DNA of 64,000 bases from Nematostella vectensis (lineage: Eukaryota > Cnidaria > Anthozoa > Actiniaria > Edwardsiidae), in the NCBI RefSeq assembly GCF_932526225.1, contig NC_064045.1, forward strand, positions 12,332,442 to 12,396,441, written 5' to 3'. The notes under the pieces are model-generated. The model searched no databases and was not told the origin of the DNA. It saw nothing but the letters and a program-made list of their open reading frames with translations. This document shows, one piece after another, positions 12,060 through 22,797 of the stretch (position 1 is its first letter; every line of letters begins with the position of its first letter). The position numbers and the translations under genes are program-made.

Positions 12060-12463
12060 TTTTTAAATTTAAATATTCCTTTTTCTCAATGTTTCTGTTT
12101 TACAGTATTTTTTGACATTTTGGGTATTAAAAACACACAATACCATACAAGGTCCCACAGTATTCAACCAGAGTCAAGTGCCTTAATCAACATTTCCCAT
12201 TTTCTTAAATGAATGGGTAATTTATTTGTTAAATATGCTGCATGTCGCTCTACTTTTTCCGAATAAACGAGGCGTTGCTTAAACATTTTCAAAGAGGGAA
12301 CCCTAAAAACATCCCTTCCTCTATATATACATATTTTATACATCAAAAGCACAAAATTAGTTGCAGGGTTATCAGATTCAACCCCAAATATAATGTTACT
12401 AAAATTGAGATCTGGCAAGGCCCATCCAACGTCTTTCAACCAGTCACAAATTTCGAAATACAG
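12060..12463 (-). mobile_element. LINE 3' fragment with 20-bp target-site duplication
   Basis: The minus strand encodes a piece with LLMYKICIYRGRD followed by basic, Leu/Lys-rich sequence, similar in style to the C-terminal tails of LINE reverse transcriptases (tentative). Its plus-strand left end is a T-rich tract, as expected for a poly(A)-ended insertion on the minus strand. An identical 20-bp direct repeat flanks it at 12040-12059 and 12464-12483. The duplicated target includes the first bases of the TIR element at 12479, so the LINE landed on that element's edge. Confidence 0.65.
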
Positions 12464-12478
12464 AAAATACATACTATA

Positions 12479-12736
12479 CACCTATTTCAATAGTTAAGGT
12501 TCCACCCGCGAATCAATGTAACGCAACCCGCAGTGATTCATGGGTAATGTATAAATGGCTGAATCCTGGTCTCTTGATGCAGTGTAAACGTTTAGAGGTA
12601 CATAAACAAGATTGCTAAAGCTTTCCAACCCTATGTTTATTTTACGCTTATTTTTTTTATTTATATTTGATACCCATGAACCACCGCGGGTTACGACACA
12701 TGGATTCTAGAGTGCACCCTTTTTATTAAATAGGTG
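12479..12736. mobile_element. TA-flanked MITE, CACCTATTT termini
   Basis: The ends are CACCTATTT at 12479-12487 and its complement at 12728-12736, each flanked by TA. Longer subterminal inverted repeats follow, for example AACCCGCAGTG on the left and its near-complement on the right. The TA target is typical of Tc1/mariner-type elements. Relatives in this window lie at about 10453-10545 (one end) and 56238-56537. Confidence 0.75.
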
Positions 12737-12929
12737 TACACATAGTAAGCTAACGAGAAAACCTTATAGCGTTTAGAACGAAAATATTGGAAATTAATGA
12801 TCGTTACATGTTGCGTGGAAGTTTTGTGGTCTCAAATATATATAAAAAAACACTTTATTTGCTGCAAATGTTACAGCCACGCGACAGCGCGACAAACAGT
12901 TGAAACGTTGAAAAATGTATGGTCAAATC

Positions 12930-13104
12930 AATAGGCCATTCGAGCTATACGCATGCGCGAGCACTCGACAGGGAAACCTGCCTCAACTACCGTCATGCAG
13001 CGCGCGCTTCGTTTGGTGCAAGCATAAAAACTCGCGCGCTGCATTCTGGTAGTTGAGGTAGGTTTCTATGGTAATGCGCGCGCATTAGGCTTGCATGGCC
13101 TATT
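12930..13104. mobile_element. Palindromic MITE-like element
   Basis: Arms start AATAGGCCAT and are complementary over most of their length, including ACCT(G/A)CCTCAACTACC and ATGCAGCGCGCG with their complements. The total is 175 bp with a short centre and no coding content. Target-site duplication not found. Confidence 0.7.
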
Positions 13105-13255
13105 TCTCAGCCAATGCTGTAGTGTTTAAGCTGTGAAAAAAAAACCCGCCATTTTGACCAGAAAAAGACGATAAAATGGCTCTGAAATTGCGCTTAAGAT
13201 TCTTCATTAAGAACTGGTAAAGGCATGTATAAGTAGGATGAGACTGGCGTTAACC

Positions 13256-13827
13256 CGTTGATCTCTCGTAAGGTGTTTTATCTCACGCGTAAGGTGTTTT
13301 ATCTTGCGCGTAAGGTGTTTTGTCTCTCGCGTAAGGTGTTTATCTCACGTGTAAGGTTTTCTATAACGCACGTAACTTCTATCTTCTATCTCACGGTAAT
13401 TACATGCATAAGGTCTTCTATCTCGCGCGTTATGTGTTTTATCTCACGCGTAAGGTCTTTAATCTCCTGCGTAAGGTGTTTTATCTCGCGCGTAAGTCTC
13501 ATCTCACGCGTAAGGTGTTTTATATCGCTTGTAAAGTTTTTATCTCGCGCGTAAAGTGTTTTATCACGCGCGTAGTGTTTTATCTCAAGCGTAAGGTGTT
13601 TATCTCGTACGTTAAGTGTTTTATCTCAAGCGTAAGGTGTTTTATCTCGTAGGTTAAGTGTTTTATCTCAAGGGTAAGGTGTTTTATCTCGTACGTTAAG
13701 TGTTTTATCTCAAGGGTAAGGTGTTTTATCTCGTACGTTAAGTGTTTTATCTCACGCGTAAGGTTTTACCTCACCCGTAAGGCCTCCTATCTCATGCGTA
13801 AAATGCTTTATCTCACGCGTAAATCGG
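13256..13827. repeat. 21-bp minisatellite evolving to a 42-bp higher-order repeat
   Basis: The basic unit is CGCGTAAGGTGTTTTATCTCA with length variants of 19-22 bp. From about 13585 alternating units (AAGCGTAAGG versus GTACGTTAAG) form a homogeneous 42-bp dimer repeated about four times. On the minus strand each unit contains GTGAGATAAA, which looks like a 5' splice site. The array starts just beyond the last recognised exon of the minus-strand gene at 13964. Confidence 0.88.
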
Positions 13828-13963
13828 AACATTTTTTTGCAGCTAACCCCCTAAACGAACAAACAGTTAAACCCACGAACAAGCTTTTATGAAGAATTAC
13901 GCGCGGGCCGCTTGTTGACATGACATGTCACCAACAATAAATAACGATTCACAAAGAACCTAC

Positions 13964-16900
13964 CAGCAAGCAACTGTTGGGCTTCTTTCTGCATCTCACG
14001 GAATCGACGTAGCATATGCTGCCATTTTGAATAGCACTTGTACACAGTTTCCCACGAATTGCAGTCCTCTGATATCGACTCACTTTGGTGAATAAGGGAT
14101 TCCAGAACTGAACACAGTAGCTCATGCTCCTTAAGCAACTTACTAGAACCTCTCATGAGATCCATGTGGGAAACCCGATCTTTTTCCGTGGCATAGGGCG
14201 AACGTTCAGCGAACGTTTTTTCAAGTTTACAAGTAAATGTTTCCGAGGTATTTTCTAAGCTGTCATATGATTCCAAGATCATTTGTTCAGCTCGCTCACA
14301 GAGTTTTATATTCGTTGTTTTTAGTTTTCGATATTTCTTGGGTATGGTCAAAGAGTGGCCGTCCTCTAGGAGACTAAAGTGTTTTTCCCCTTTGGCAGCT
14401 ATACTTGTTTCTTGATTTTTTTCTATCATAGAATTAAACCCATATTTTAATTTATCAGTAATTTCTGAACTATCATTTTTGATTTTATTTGTCCTTTCAC
14501 TTTCCACATTCTGTTGTTCCTCTCTCGAGTAAGATTGTCTAGTTTTTGCTGAATCAGAAATTTCTTGGCATACATAACGCCTCTCTTGTCTCGGACTCAT
14601 CTCCCCCGTCCCGTGATCATCCAGTGGTCTCGTATTCATCATGCATGGGTCACTACCAGAGTTATCTCTATAGCTCTGAGCCATTGAACTTTGGTCACAA
14701 ATAGAAGCTGGTGATACGTCTTTTGGCAGTCCTTGAACTACAGGAATTTGCTTGGGGACAAGTAATTTCCTGGTTTCCTTTTGTTGAACTAAAGTATAAT
14801 AAATAAAGAAAAGGAATAATATAATAATAAATAATGCGGATGCTGTACCATTGAGAATGCGCCATGACACATCCTGAAAGGTGGAGCTTTACCTGGTGCC
14901 GCCTTTCCCCCTCCCCTGTCAATCACTGTGTTGAGGTAATCCCTGGCGCTACACTGTCCGCTTCCCGACTCTGCGTTTCCTTTAGAATTCACTTTTTTTC
15001 CATATGATGCACCATACGTGGTTCTCATTGGTGTCTGCTTTGTCCTATCTTTTTTCATCAACACTGGTTGCTTTACAACAGGTTTTACAACAGGTTTGAC
15101 ACTACCCGGGCTGCCTGTGGTTGAGGGTTTAGTTGCCATGGCAACAGGCTTGACACTACTTGGGTGCCCTGTGATAGAAGACTTAGTTGCCTTAGCAACA
15201 TGCTTGGCACTACTTGGGCGCCCTGTGGATGAGAGTTTGGCTGCCATAGCAACAGGTTGAACACAACTTTGTAGCCCTGATGTTGATGGTCTAGTTGCTA
15301 TGGGTTTTCTAGTCCCTTTGAATCTAAGCTCTTTTTCTGAACATGCAAAGCATTGGAGATGATTAGTGATATGACTATCTGACAAAAAGTGCCTGTGGTT
15401 ATTTTGTAAACCAACAAAACAGAAAATTCTAGACTGTAATACCTGATTTAGTTGGATCTGCAGTAAGGCGCTTTCTGTCCTTAGGATTCTCAGCACTTCT
15501 CTCTTCGATCTGATAAGAATCAATCAAATGTCACCAGAAGACAGCATACAGTACTATTATAATAACACTCAAAACAAAGGGCAATATAATATTCTGTAAA
15601 ATAGGTGTAATATACAACATATAATCACACCAAAAAGCAGTTAATTTATGTAAAGATTTGGGATTTAGACCTGCTTTCATTTTTGACACAAGCTATTTTT
15701 TGCATTATTATAATTATACTATTATACTATTATGTGATGAAATAAACTTAATGGATTGATATTATATACAATGCTTTAGTATTTGCTTCAAATTTACATC
15801 GCAAGACATGATTAAGTGCACATAACATGCAATCGACTTTCCTCATCAATATAAATATGGACCACTTTGCAGCGAGTGCCAGCATCCCTAGCGAGTATTT
15901 TTGTACCCTTAGGTTTATGAGGTGCAATGAGAGCCCAGAACTTCAGTTCAAAAAGAGCAATGCTTTAAAATTTTGAAATGAATCAAGGTCATCTAACTAG
16001 AAGCAAAGTCTGTCGCACTGTGCTATTGTAACTTTTGAACCAAAAGGTAATGGTTTTATATTATACTTTTTTCTGGATTTCTCTTGCTTGCTGTGCCTTG
16101 GCAAGGATCTCATCCAAAGCTTGTATATCAGGGTTTGGAGCTGAAATATGTCACAGAACAAGTAAGCATCGTTTCCTGGATGAACACATCAACTTGCATG
16201 TAAAAAACAATAGTTCCATAGCCTCCCAACATCAAATTCACAGGGAGACTTCCAAGAGATTTCCTGCAGAGCATACTCTGATACTGAATTTCTTATCATG
16301 AAATTCTATAAGAAAATATTTTTTTTCTCATTCAGGTTGTTGTAGTCACCTAAAATATTTGTTTGTTTTTATTTGCTACTTAATATTGCAAGGCAATTGC
16401 ACTTTGAAACTCCTTTGTGCTTTGAAACACCTTATATTGCTTCACGAGGACTACTGCATCTACAGGGGGGACATGAAGTCTACTGCATCTACAGGGGGGG
16501 CATGAATGCTACTGCATCTACAGGGGGGACATGAAGTCTACTGCATCTACAGGGGGGACATGAAGTCTACTGCATCTACAGGGGGGACATAAAGTCTACT
16601 GCATCTACAGGGGGGGCATGAAGTCTACTGCATCTACAGGGGGGACATGAAGTCTACTGCATCTACAGGGGGGACATGAAGTCTACTGCATCTACAGGGG
16701 GGACATAAAGTCTACTGCATCTACGGGGGTGGGCATGAAGTCTACTGCATCTACAGGGGGGACATAAAGTCTACTGCATCTACAGGGGGGACATGAAGTC
16801 TACTGCATCTACAGGGGGGACATGAAGTCTACTGCATCTACAGGGGGGACATGAAGTCTACTGCATCTACAGGGGGGACATAAAGTCTATTGCATCTACA

Positions 16901-19900
16901 GGGGGGACATGAAGTCTACTGCATCTACAGGGGGGGCATAAAGTATATTGCATCTACAGGGGGGACATAAAGTCTACTGCATCTACAGGGGGGACATAAA
17001 GTCTACTGCATCTACAGGGGGGACATGAAGTCTACTGCATCTACAGGGGGGACATAAAGTCTACTGTATCTACAGGGGGGACATAAAGTCTACTGTATCT
17101 ACAGGGGGGACATGAAGTCTACTGCATCTACAGGGGGGACATGAAGTCTACTGCATCTACAGGGGGGACATGAAGTCTACTGCATCTACAGGGGGGACAT
17201 GAAGTCTATTGCATCTACAGGGGGGACATGAAGTCTATTGCATCTACAGGGGGGACATAAAGTCTACTGCATCTACAGGGGGGACATAAAGTCTACTGCA
17301 TCTACAGGGGGGACATGAAGTCTACTGCATCTACAGGGGGGACATGAAGTCTACTGTATCTACAGGGGGGACATAAAGTCTACTGTATCTACAGGGGGGA
17401 CATAAAGTCTACTGCATCTACAGGGGAGACATAAAGTCTACTGCATCTACAGGGGGGACATAAAGTCTACTGTATCTACAGGGGGGACATGAAGTCTACT
17501 GTATCTACAGGGGGGACATGAAGTCTACTGCATCTACAGGGGGGACATAAAGTCTACTGCATCTACAGGGGGGACATGAAGTCTACTGCATCTTCAGGGG
17601 GGACATAAAGTCTAATGCATCTACAGGGGAGACATAAAGTCTACTGCATCTACAGGGGAGACATGAAGTCTACTGCATCTACAGGGGGGACATGAAGTCT
17701 ACTGCATCTACAGGGGGGACATAAAGTCTACTGCATCTACAGGGGGGACATGAAGTCTACTGTATCTACAGGGGGGACATAAAGTCTACTGCATCTACAG
17801 GGGGGACATAAAGTCTACTGTATCTACAGGGGGACATGAAGTCTACTGCATCTACAGGGGGGGGCATATAGTCTATTGCATCTACAGGGGGGCATATAGT
17901 CTATTGCATCTACAGGGGGGACATAAAGTCTACTGTATCTACAGGGGGGACATGAAGTCTACTGTATCTACAGGGGGGGCATGAAGTCTACTGCATCTAC
18001 AGGGGGGACATGAAGTCTACTGCATCTGAGGGGGGGGCATACCTTGCTGCTTTTCTTGTTCAGGTGATACTGGGACAGCAGGTACTAATTCATTATCTGT
18101 AGTCATTCCTTGTTTTGATGTTGAGGTGCCATCACCACTACCAGTTGACCTAAACAAGAAACGTCATCAATAACTTTAAAAATTAAAAATTACCTATATC
18201 CAACACATAAATTGGCTGAATTGTGCCATGCTATACACTCTGTTTGCTACCCTTTTGCACATGAACAGGCTCTGAGGTGCTAGCTGAAACATGCCCAACT
18301 AATAAAATCCTTAGTCCATATATATTTCAGGAATTTACTTGGTGTTCCTTTTTTTCTTTCTGAGCTGTCTGACGCAATCCGACATTCTAAAACAATGGAT
18401 TTTTAGTTATCTGCATGCCAATTTAGAACATAGCTGTCAACCTCAGGAGATCCAAAATCTTGTGATGAATTAGGGGGGAGGGAAGGGGGGTACCAACTTT
18501 GGTTGGGGGGAGGGGGAACCTGGAGCTGGAGAGGTGGGTGGTTAAGGTATGTGTTGTTATTTGTGTACTCTTTACTGGGTATATTGTTGGTACTCTGAGA
18601 AGACCCATTCAAAAGATTAACATTCAAATATGTCTGATGGTTTTTCTAATGGTTTTCTTGTACTTTTTATGTTAAGAAGCTCACAACACTGAGTTTATTT
18701 ATACATTGCGGTGGCTATATGCCCGACAGCCGCGAAAGGTCCGCAATGGACTGAATGCCAGAAAGTTCTTAATTTATTCAGATAACCAAGCAAATTGTCG
18801 ACCTACTGAGTTCAAAGTATTCTATATTTGTTGAGAAAGGGCAAGCGAATCTGAATTGAGCTTTGTTGTCAATATTGAATGTTTTCTGTGTATAGAAATA
18901 CAATATTTTTTGCTTTTAAGTTGTTTGTTCTCTTCATTTACAGATTTACACAGAAAGGAAATCGCCAAATAAGCATAGGCTTACCTATAGTATTTGGCAG
19001 TAGCGCATATTACACGATGATATTCATCCTTTTCCGCAATTACGGGATAGTATTTCACAGTAATATGAAAACAGAGTGTATGAAAACAAGCCCAAGGCTC
19101 GGAAAGAGCCCGAAAGAGAATAGAATATAATTATTTTCTCTCTTGGCTGTAGGGCCATGAGAGAAAGAGAGAAAGGTATAAATGAAAAACTGTCCTTTGC
19201 ATAGTTAATTACGATTTCTTTAGCGCACCCCTCTCTAATCGCCAATTTCTTCCTTTGTTAGGCAGTGCAGGTGGCGCTGGCTTACTGCCTATTGTTTGCA
19301 CATACACTATACTATAAACACCACTCCCCCATCCTATTCAGTGTTGTTGCTCCGGAGAAGGGCTAGCGCTTGAAACATCAGCGCAACTACTCTGTTTCAC
19401 AGAGGCATTCAACATAACTTTTCAACCTTGTGTTGATTTGTCACATTATTATGTCACACACTATCGCAAGCTAGTAAAATCATTGGAATGCCGAAACAAG
19501 CAGAAACAAGTAGTCATAGTAACCAATGGAATTCAAATAGTAGTGAGATCAGACAAAAGCCCACAGTTTGCCAGCAGAGAGTTCAAAGAATTTGTGTAAA
19601 AGTACGGTTTTCGGCTGGTCACCAGCTCCACCGTCTACCCACAAAGCAACGGCTACATCGAAAGCCAGGGGAAGACAGTTAAGATGCTACTAGAAAAGTA
19701 CAAAGTCTAACGCCCCACAAGCTTTAGACGAAGAAGCAATGAGCAGGCTTGTTGACAATAAGGGAAGATATTCTACCACGATCGAAACGCAGAACATCTC
19801 ACCCACTGAGACACGGGCAAGACGTCAATGTACAAGTAATTAAGTACTCTCAAGCATTGTCAGAGACTGACTTAAAGAACCAAGATCATAATTGGTGGTT

Positions 19901-21691
19901 ACTTGTAGTGTATGCAGGACAATTGTATGTAGGTTTCCTGTGCTACACATAACGAGAAACATGTTGAAGTGACTTTGTTAAGTGTTTGCTTGCTCCGATT
20001 TCTTTAGGCCTTCGTGGCCTCCACAAAGACGACATTACTCCAGCAGGGCAGGTCTGCGACATGACTGTACATCTACAAGAATCCAAGCCCCGGCCTGTTG
20101 AAAACCAAGAACAAAGAACAAACCAAACAACACAGGAACAGGCCAAGGTAGACGATACCACGACGAAGCAACACCCCAGGCTGGCACAACATTAATACGA
20201 AGTGGAAGAGCCGCCAAACCACCCACAAGATTGGGACGACACTTTTGCAATGTATTCGAGTCACTACAAGTCCAGAATAAAAAGAACACAAAACCATAAC
20301 AGTCACTACAGTTTTTTTACTTATTTCCGACTGTTCTCCTGGTCTCCTTCTTGTTTGGCCTTTTGCAATGTGCATGACAAGCACGCGAAAAGAGATAGAC
20401 AGCTGAAGACGTTTCTGGCTTTATACAATCATGAAAAGTCTTGCGCGCGTTGCAAAAAACAGCGCCAAAACTTTTCGTCTTTTTTTTCTGACAATCAAAG
20501 GCAATAACTCATAACCACATTGAAACCAACGCGACCAGAAAGCCAGAACCAAGAATTAGGCTAGCCTCATTCGCAGGCATCTCGAGTGAGTATTTTATTA
20601 CTTTTTAATATTTTTATGAATTGGCGAGTTGAACCAGAACTAGAAGCCGGACGAGGGGAGGGCGACAAAAGAAAACGGTTTTCCTGACTCCCAGGACCCT
20701 GCTCTTTCTTGATCACGCCACAGGAAGTCCTAAATTGATAAAAGCCCTTTCGAAACGCATGCAAAGGCAGGCAGCTATGATCAGGCTACGAATGTCATCC
20801 TTACGATGGAAGCATTGAGTAAAACAATCTAATACATTTCAATGCATTTATTAATATTTGCTTCACCAACATGCTTAAATATATAAGATAACATTGATTG
20901 GTAGCGAGGTTCCCAGAAAACCTGGAGAAAACCTTGTGATTTCTACTGCTATACGGGTGAGCAGGTGAAGAGGCTCAAAATCTTGTGACACCCACCTAAT
21001 GCGGGTGAGTTGACAGCTATGTTAGAAAGAATTTCAAGGTTTTATAAGAAGAATTTAGCAAAAACAAATTATTTTCCACAAATAATAGGTACTTCTGATA
21101 AGACCCTGGTAACTTACCAGGGTGATAGAAGTTTACGGCATTGCCTGATACAACACTCAGTGACTTGTCTTTTCAGTATACACTGTTTATAAGCCTTTTC
21201 AAGCTCAGTGTACAACCTGAAAATATTATATACATAAAATATTGCATGGTAAAATGTGTAGATTGCTGTTTGAAAAGCAAGCATGTCCAAAAAAATGTAA
21301 TTAATTAGGATTAGAGGGTGATGAGAGCTGAGGGGGGGGGGGGGGGGGGATTGGGGGTAAAACAGATAGGGTAGATTTTGGTCTAAAATGGTTGATTAAT
21401 GTTTTTCGAAACGTGACAAATCAGAGATCTTCGGAAAATTAGATAATGGTTACTGATCGTGACCGTAACAATGTCGAAAAACTACATTGTACTTGAAGGC
21501 CATTTCTACTCGAGAAATTTCAATCTATCTGAAGAATGAGACCCCTATAAGGTTTACTAACAGTTCAACTCCACTTATCGCTACACTGACTACAGCATTA
21601 TCTCAAGAGAAGCTTGAGGTTAGTCCACTTACTTAAAAAGAATACCATACATTCTCTCGAAGTCGTCTTTATCCTCCAAATTTGCCGCCAT
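13964..21691 (-). CDS. Multi-exon protein, possibly TEDC2-like (3' end unresolved)
   Basis: Seven exons join in frame on the minus strand: 21633-21691 (ATG, MAANLEDKDDFERMYGILF), 18339-18386, 18043-18149, 16067-16140, 15443-15509, 14893-15336 and 13964-14788. All junctions are GT..AG and phases match, giving at least 541 codons. The product is hydrophilic: a basic N-terminus, a helical segment (DIQALDEILAKAQQAREIQ), a long Ser/Lys/Pro-rich linker with degenerate KP(V/I)A(M/T)ATK repeats, and a C-terminal helical part (KLLKEHELLCSVLESLIHQ). The order of these blocks and the PKKYRKL segment remind me of TEDC2, a tubulin epsilon/delta complex subunit needed for centriole triplets. That identity is weak inference. 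A donor follows 13964, so at least one more exon should lie further left; I could not place it. Confidence 0.7.
16451..18040. repeat. Intronic 29-bp minisatellite with G6 runs, about 54 units
   Basis: The unit is CTACAGGGGGGACATGAAG followed by TCTACTGCAT. Variants differ in G-run length (5-8) and by ACATAAAG, GTATC and GGGGAGAC changes. The array fills most of an intron of the minus-strand gene. It begins directly at the donor of exon 18043-18149, whose intron reads GTATGCCCCCCCCTCAGATG, already repeat-like. In the transcript each unit reads CCCCCCTGTAG then ATG, which resembles a weak 3' splice site. Confidence 0.95.
19530..20285 (+). pseudogene. Decayed Gypsy-type integrase and pol 3' end
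   Basis: One frame reads VVRSDKSPQFASREFKEFV, a stop, then YGFRLVTSSTVYPQSNGYIE: the D..N and E region of a retroviral-type integrase core, interrupted by stops. Further on, IRSGRAAKPPTRLGRH near 20190-20245 resembles the C-terminal tail of such polyproteins. No LTRs were found. It is a different, older lineage than the element at 41807-45987. It lies in the first intron of the minus-strand gene at 13964-21691. Confidence 0.7.
20286..21632. other. Intronic DNA with a poly(G) tract
   Basis: This lies in the first intron of the minus-strand gene. An 18-19 nt G run occurs near 21331-21349. I recognise nothing else. Confidence 0.4.
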
Positions 21692-21754
21692 TTTGTTTTC
21701 TTGCGTAGAATACCGCTGAGCCGAGTGACAGCACAGGTATCCCATTTAGACAGG

Positions 21755-22110
21755 TTCGCGAAGCTACCAAAAGGAAATTGGCGTTACAAGGATTCCAAGA
21801 GAGAAGCGTATCTGCCAGATTTGTAACACTTTAGAGGATGAAAAACATTTCATGCTTTTCTGCGTCTCATCCCACTCTGAACGAAAGCAATTATTTTCTG
21901 ATATCCAATCCCACTACATTTTCTTTGACAATCTAAGTAATGATGATAAAATTCTGTTCCTTTTAATTAATGTTGACCCATATGTGAATAAAAAGTAGCC
22001 CAATTTATATGCAAAACATTTAAATCAAGACCGAATACTCTCATTTAAGCCATATTATGTTATGCAATACCATCAATGTAAATGGAATGCAAATAAATAA
22101 ATGTAATGTA
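21755..22110 (+). mobile_element. LINE 3' end fragment
   Basis: Reads RIPREKRICQICNTLEDEKH then FMLFC, a C..C...H...C cluster typical of the C-terminal tail of several LINE reverse transcriptases. A stop and an AT-rich tail ending in ATGTA-type short repeats follow. It is truncated at the 5' end. It sits directly upstream of the first exon of the minus-strand gene (ATG at 21691), so it may lie in that gene's promoter. Confidence 0.65.
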
Positions 22111-22797
22111 ATGTACAAGGGGGAGAGGGGGGGGCTTGGCCAGGCCTTGTTCACCCTCGTTTCCGCGTCTCGTTACGTTGACCTCTTGATCTTTTGCCCT
22201 CGGTTCCCGTAGATGTCCCTGTTTTGCATTTTTGACTGCTGCTAGTATACTTGCTCGCGTTTTAATTGTCTACTTCCATAACATTTTGCTGTGCCTTATA
22301 CAAGGAATTTGGCTCTAGAAATTCAAATTAATTTTCCCACCTTGAGTAAACACGGCTGTCGAAAACTTCTAGAAATCTATATAATAGGATTTATGTAAGA
22401 AGGTGTATAATTAAGGAGGCTCTTAATAGCTTCTGGCTTCTAGGTTGCCAGTTGCAAAAAGGTTTTCTGTAACACAGAACACGGCAAAACCCCACCAACA
22501 CACTCGACAGGAATTCCAAATAAAAAAAATATTCAGAAATACCAAAATAGCCCTTATCACGACTGTATATTTTTGTCACGTATAACATAATTAACTTCTG
22601 ACTGACAGAATAGGTGGCTACATATAGACTAATAACCGACCTCCTTCTAGCACTAGATAATAAAGTTTTTACTCCCTACCTTCACCCCCAGGGGGTATAG
22701 CAATCAACACTGACCGCCTTCAACAACAAATCGGTCACGTGAACACTCCTCCCAAAAGCGAAAGACTTTACTACTCAAAAGTTTGGCAACCTCCAAC
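22111..22797. other. Intergenic, shared upstream region of two divergent genes
   Basis: Between the minus-strand gene starting at 21691 and the plus-strand gene starting at 22798. No further exon or repeat recognised. Confidence 0.45.

Noticed and set aside
14789-14870. Apparent transmembrane segment (SALFIIILFLFFIYYTLV)
   Set aside because: This is AT-rich intron sequence. A donor (GTAAAG after 14893) and an acceptor (ACTTTAG before 14788) remove it and restore the frame between the two exons.
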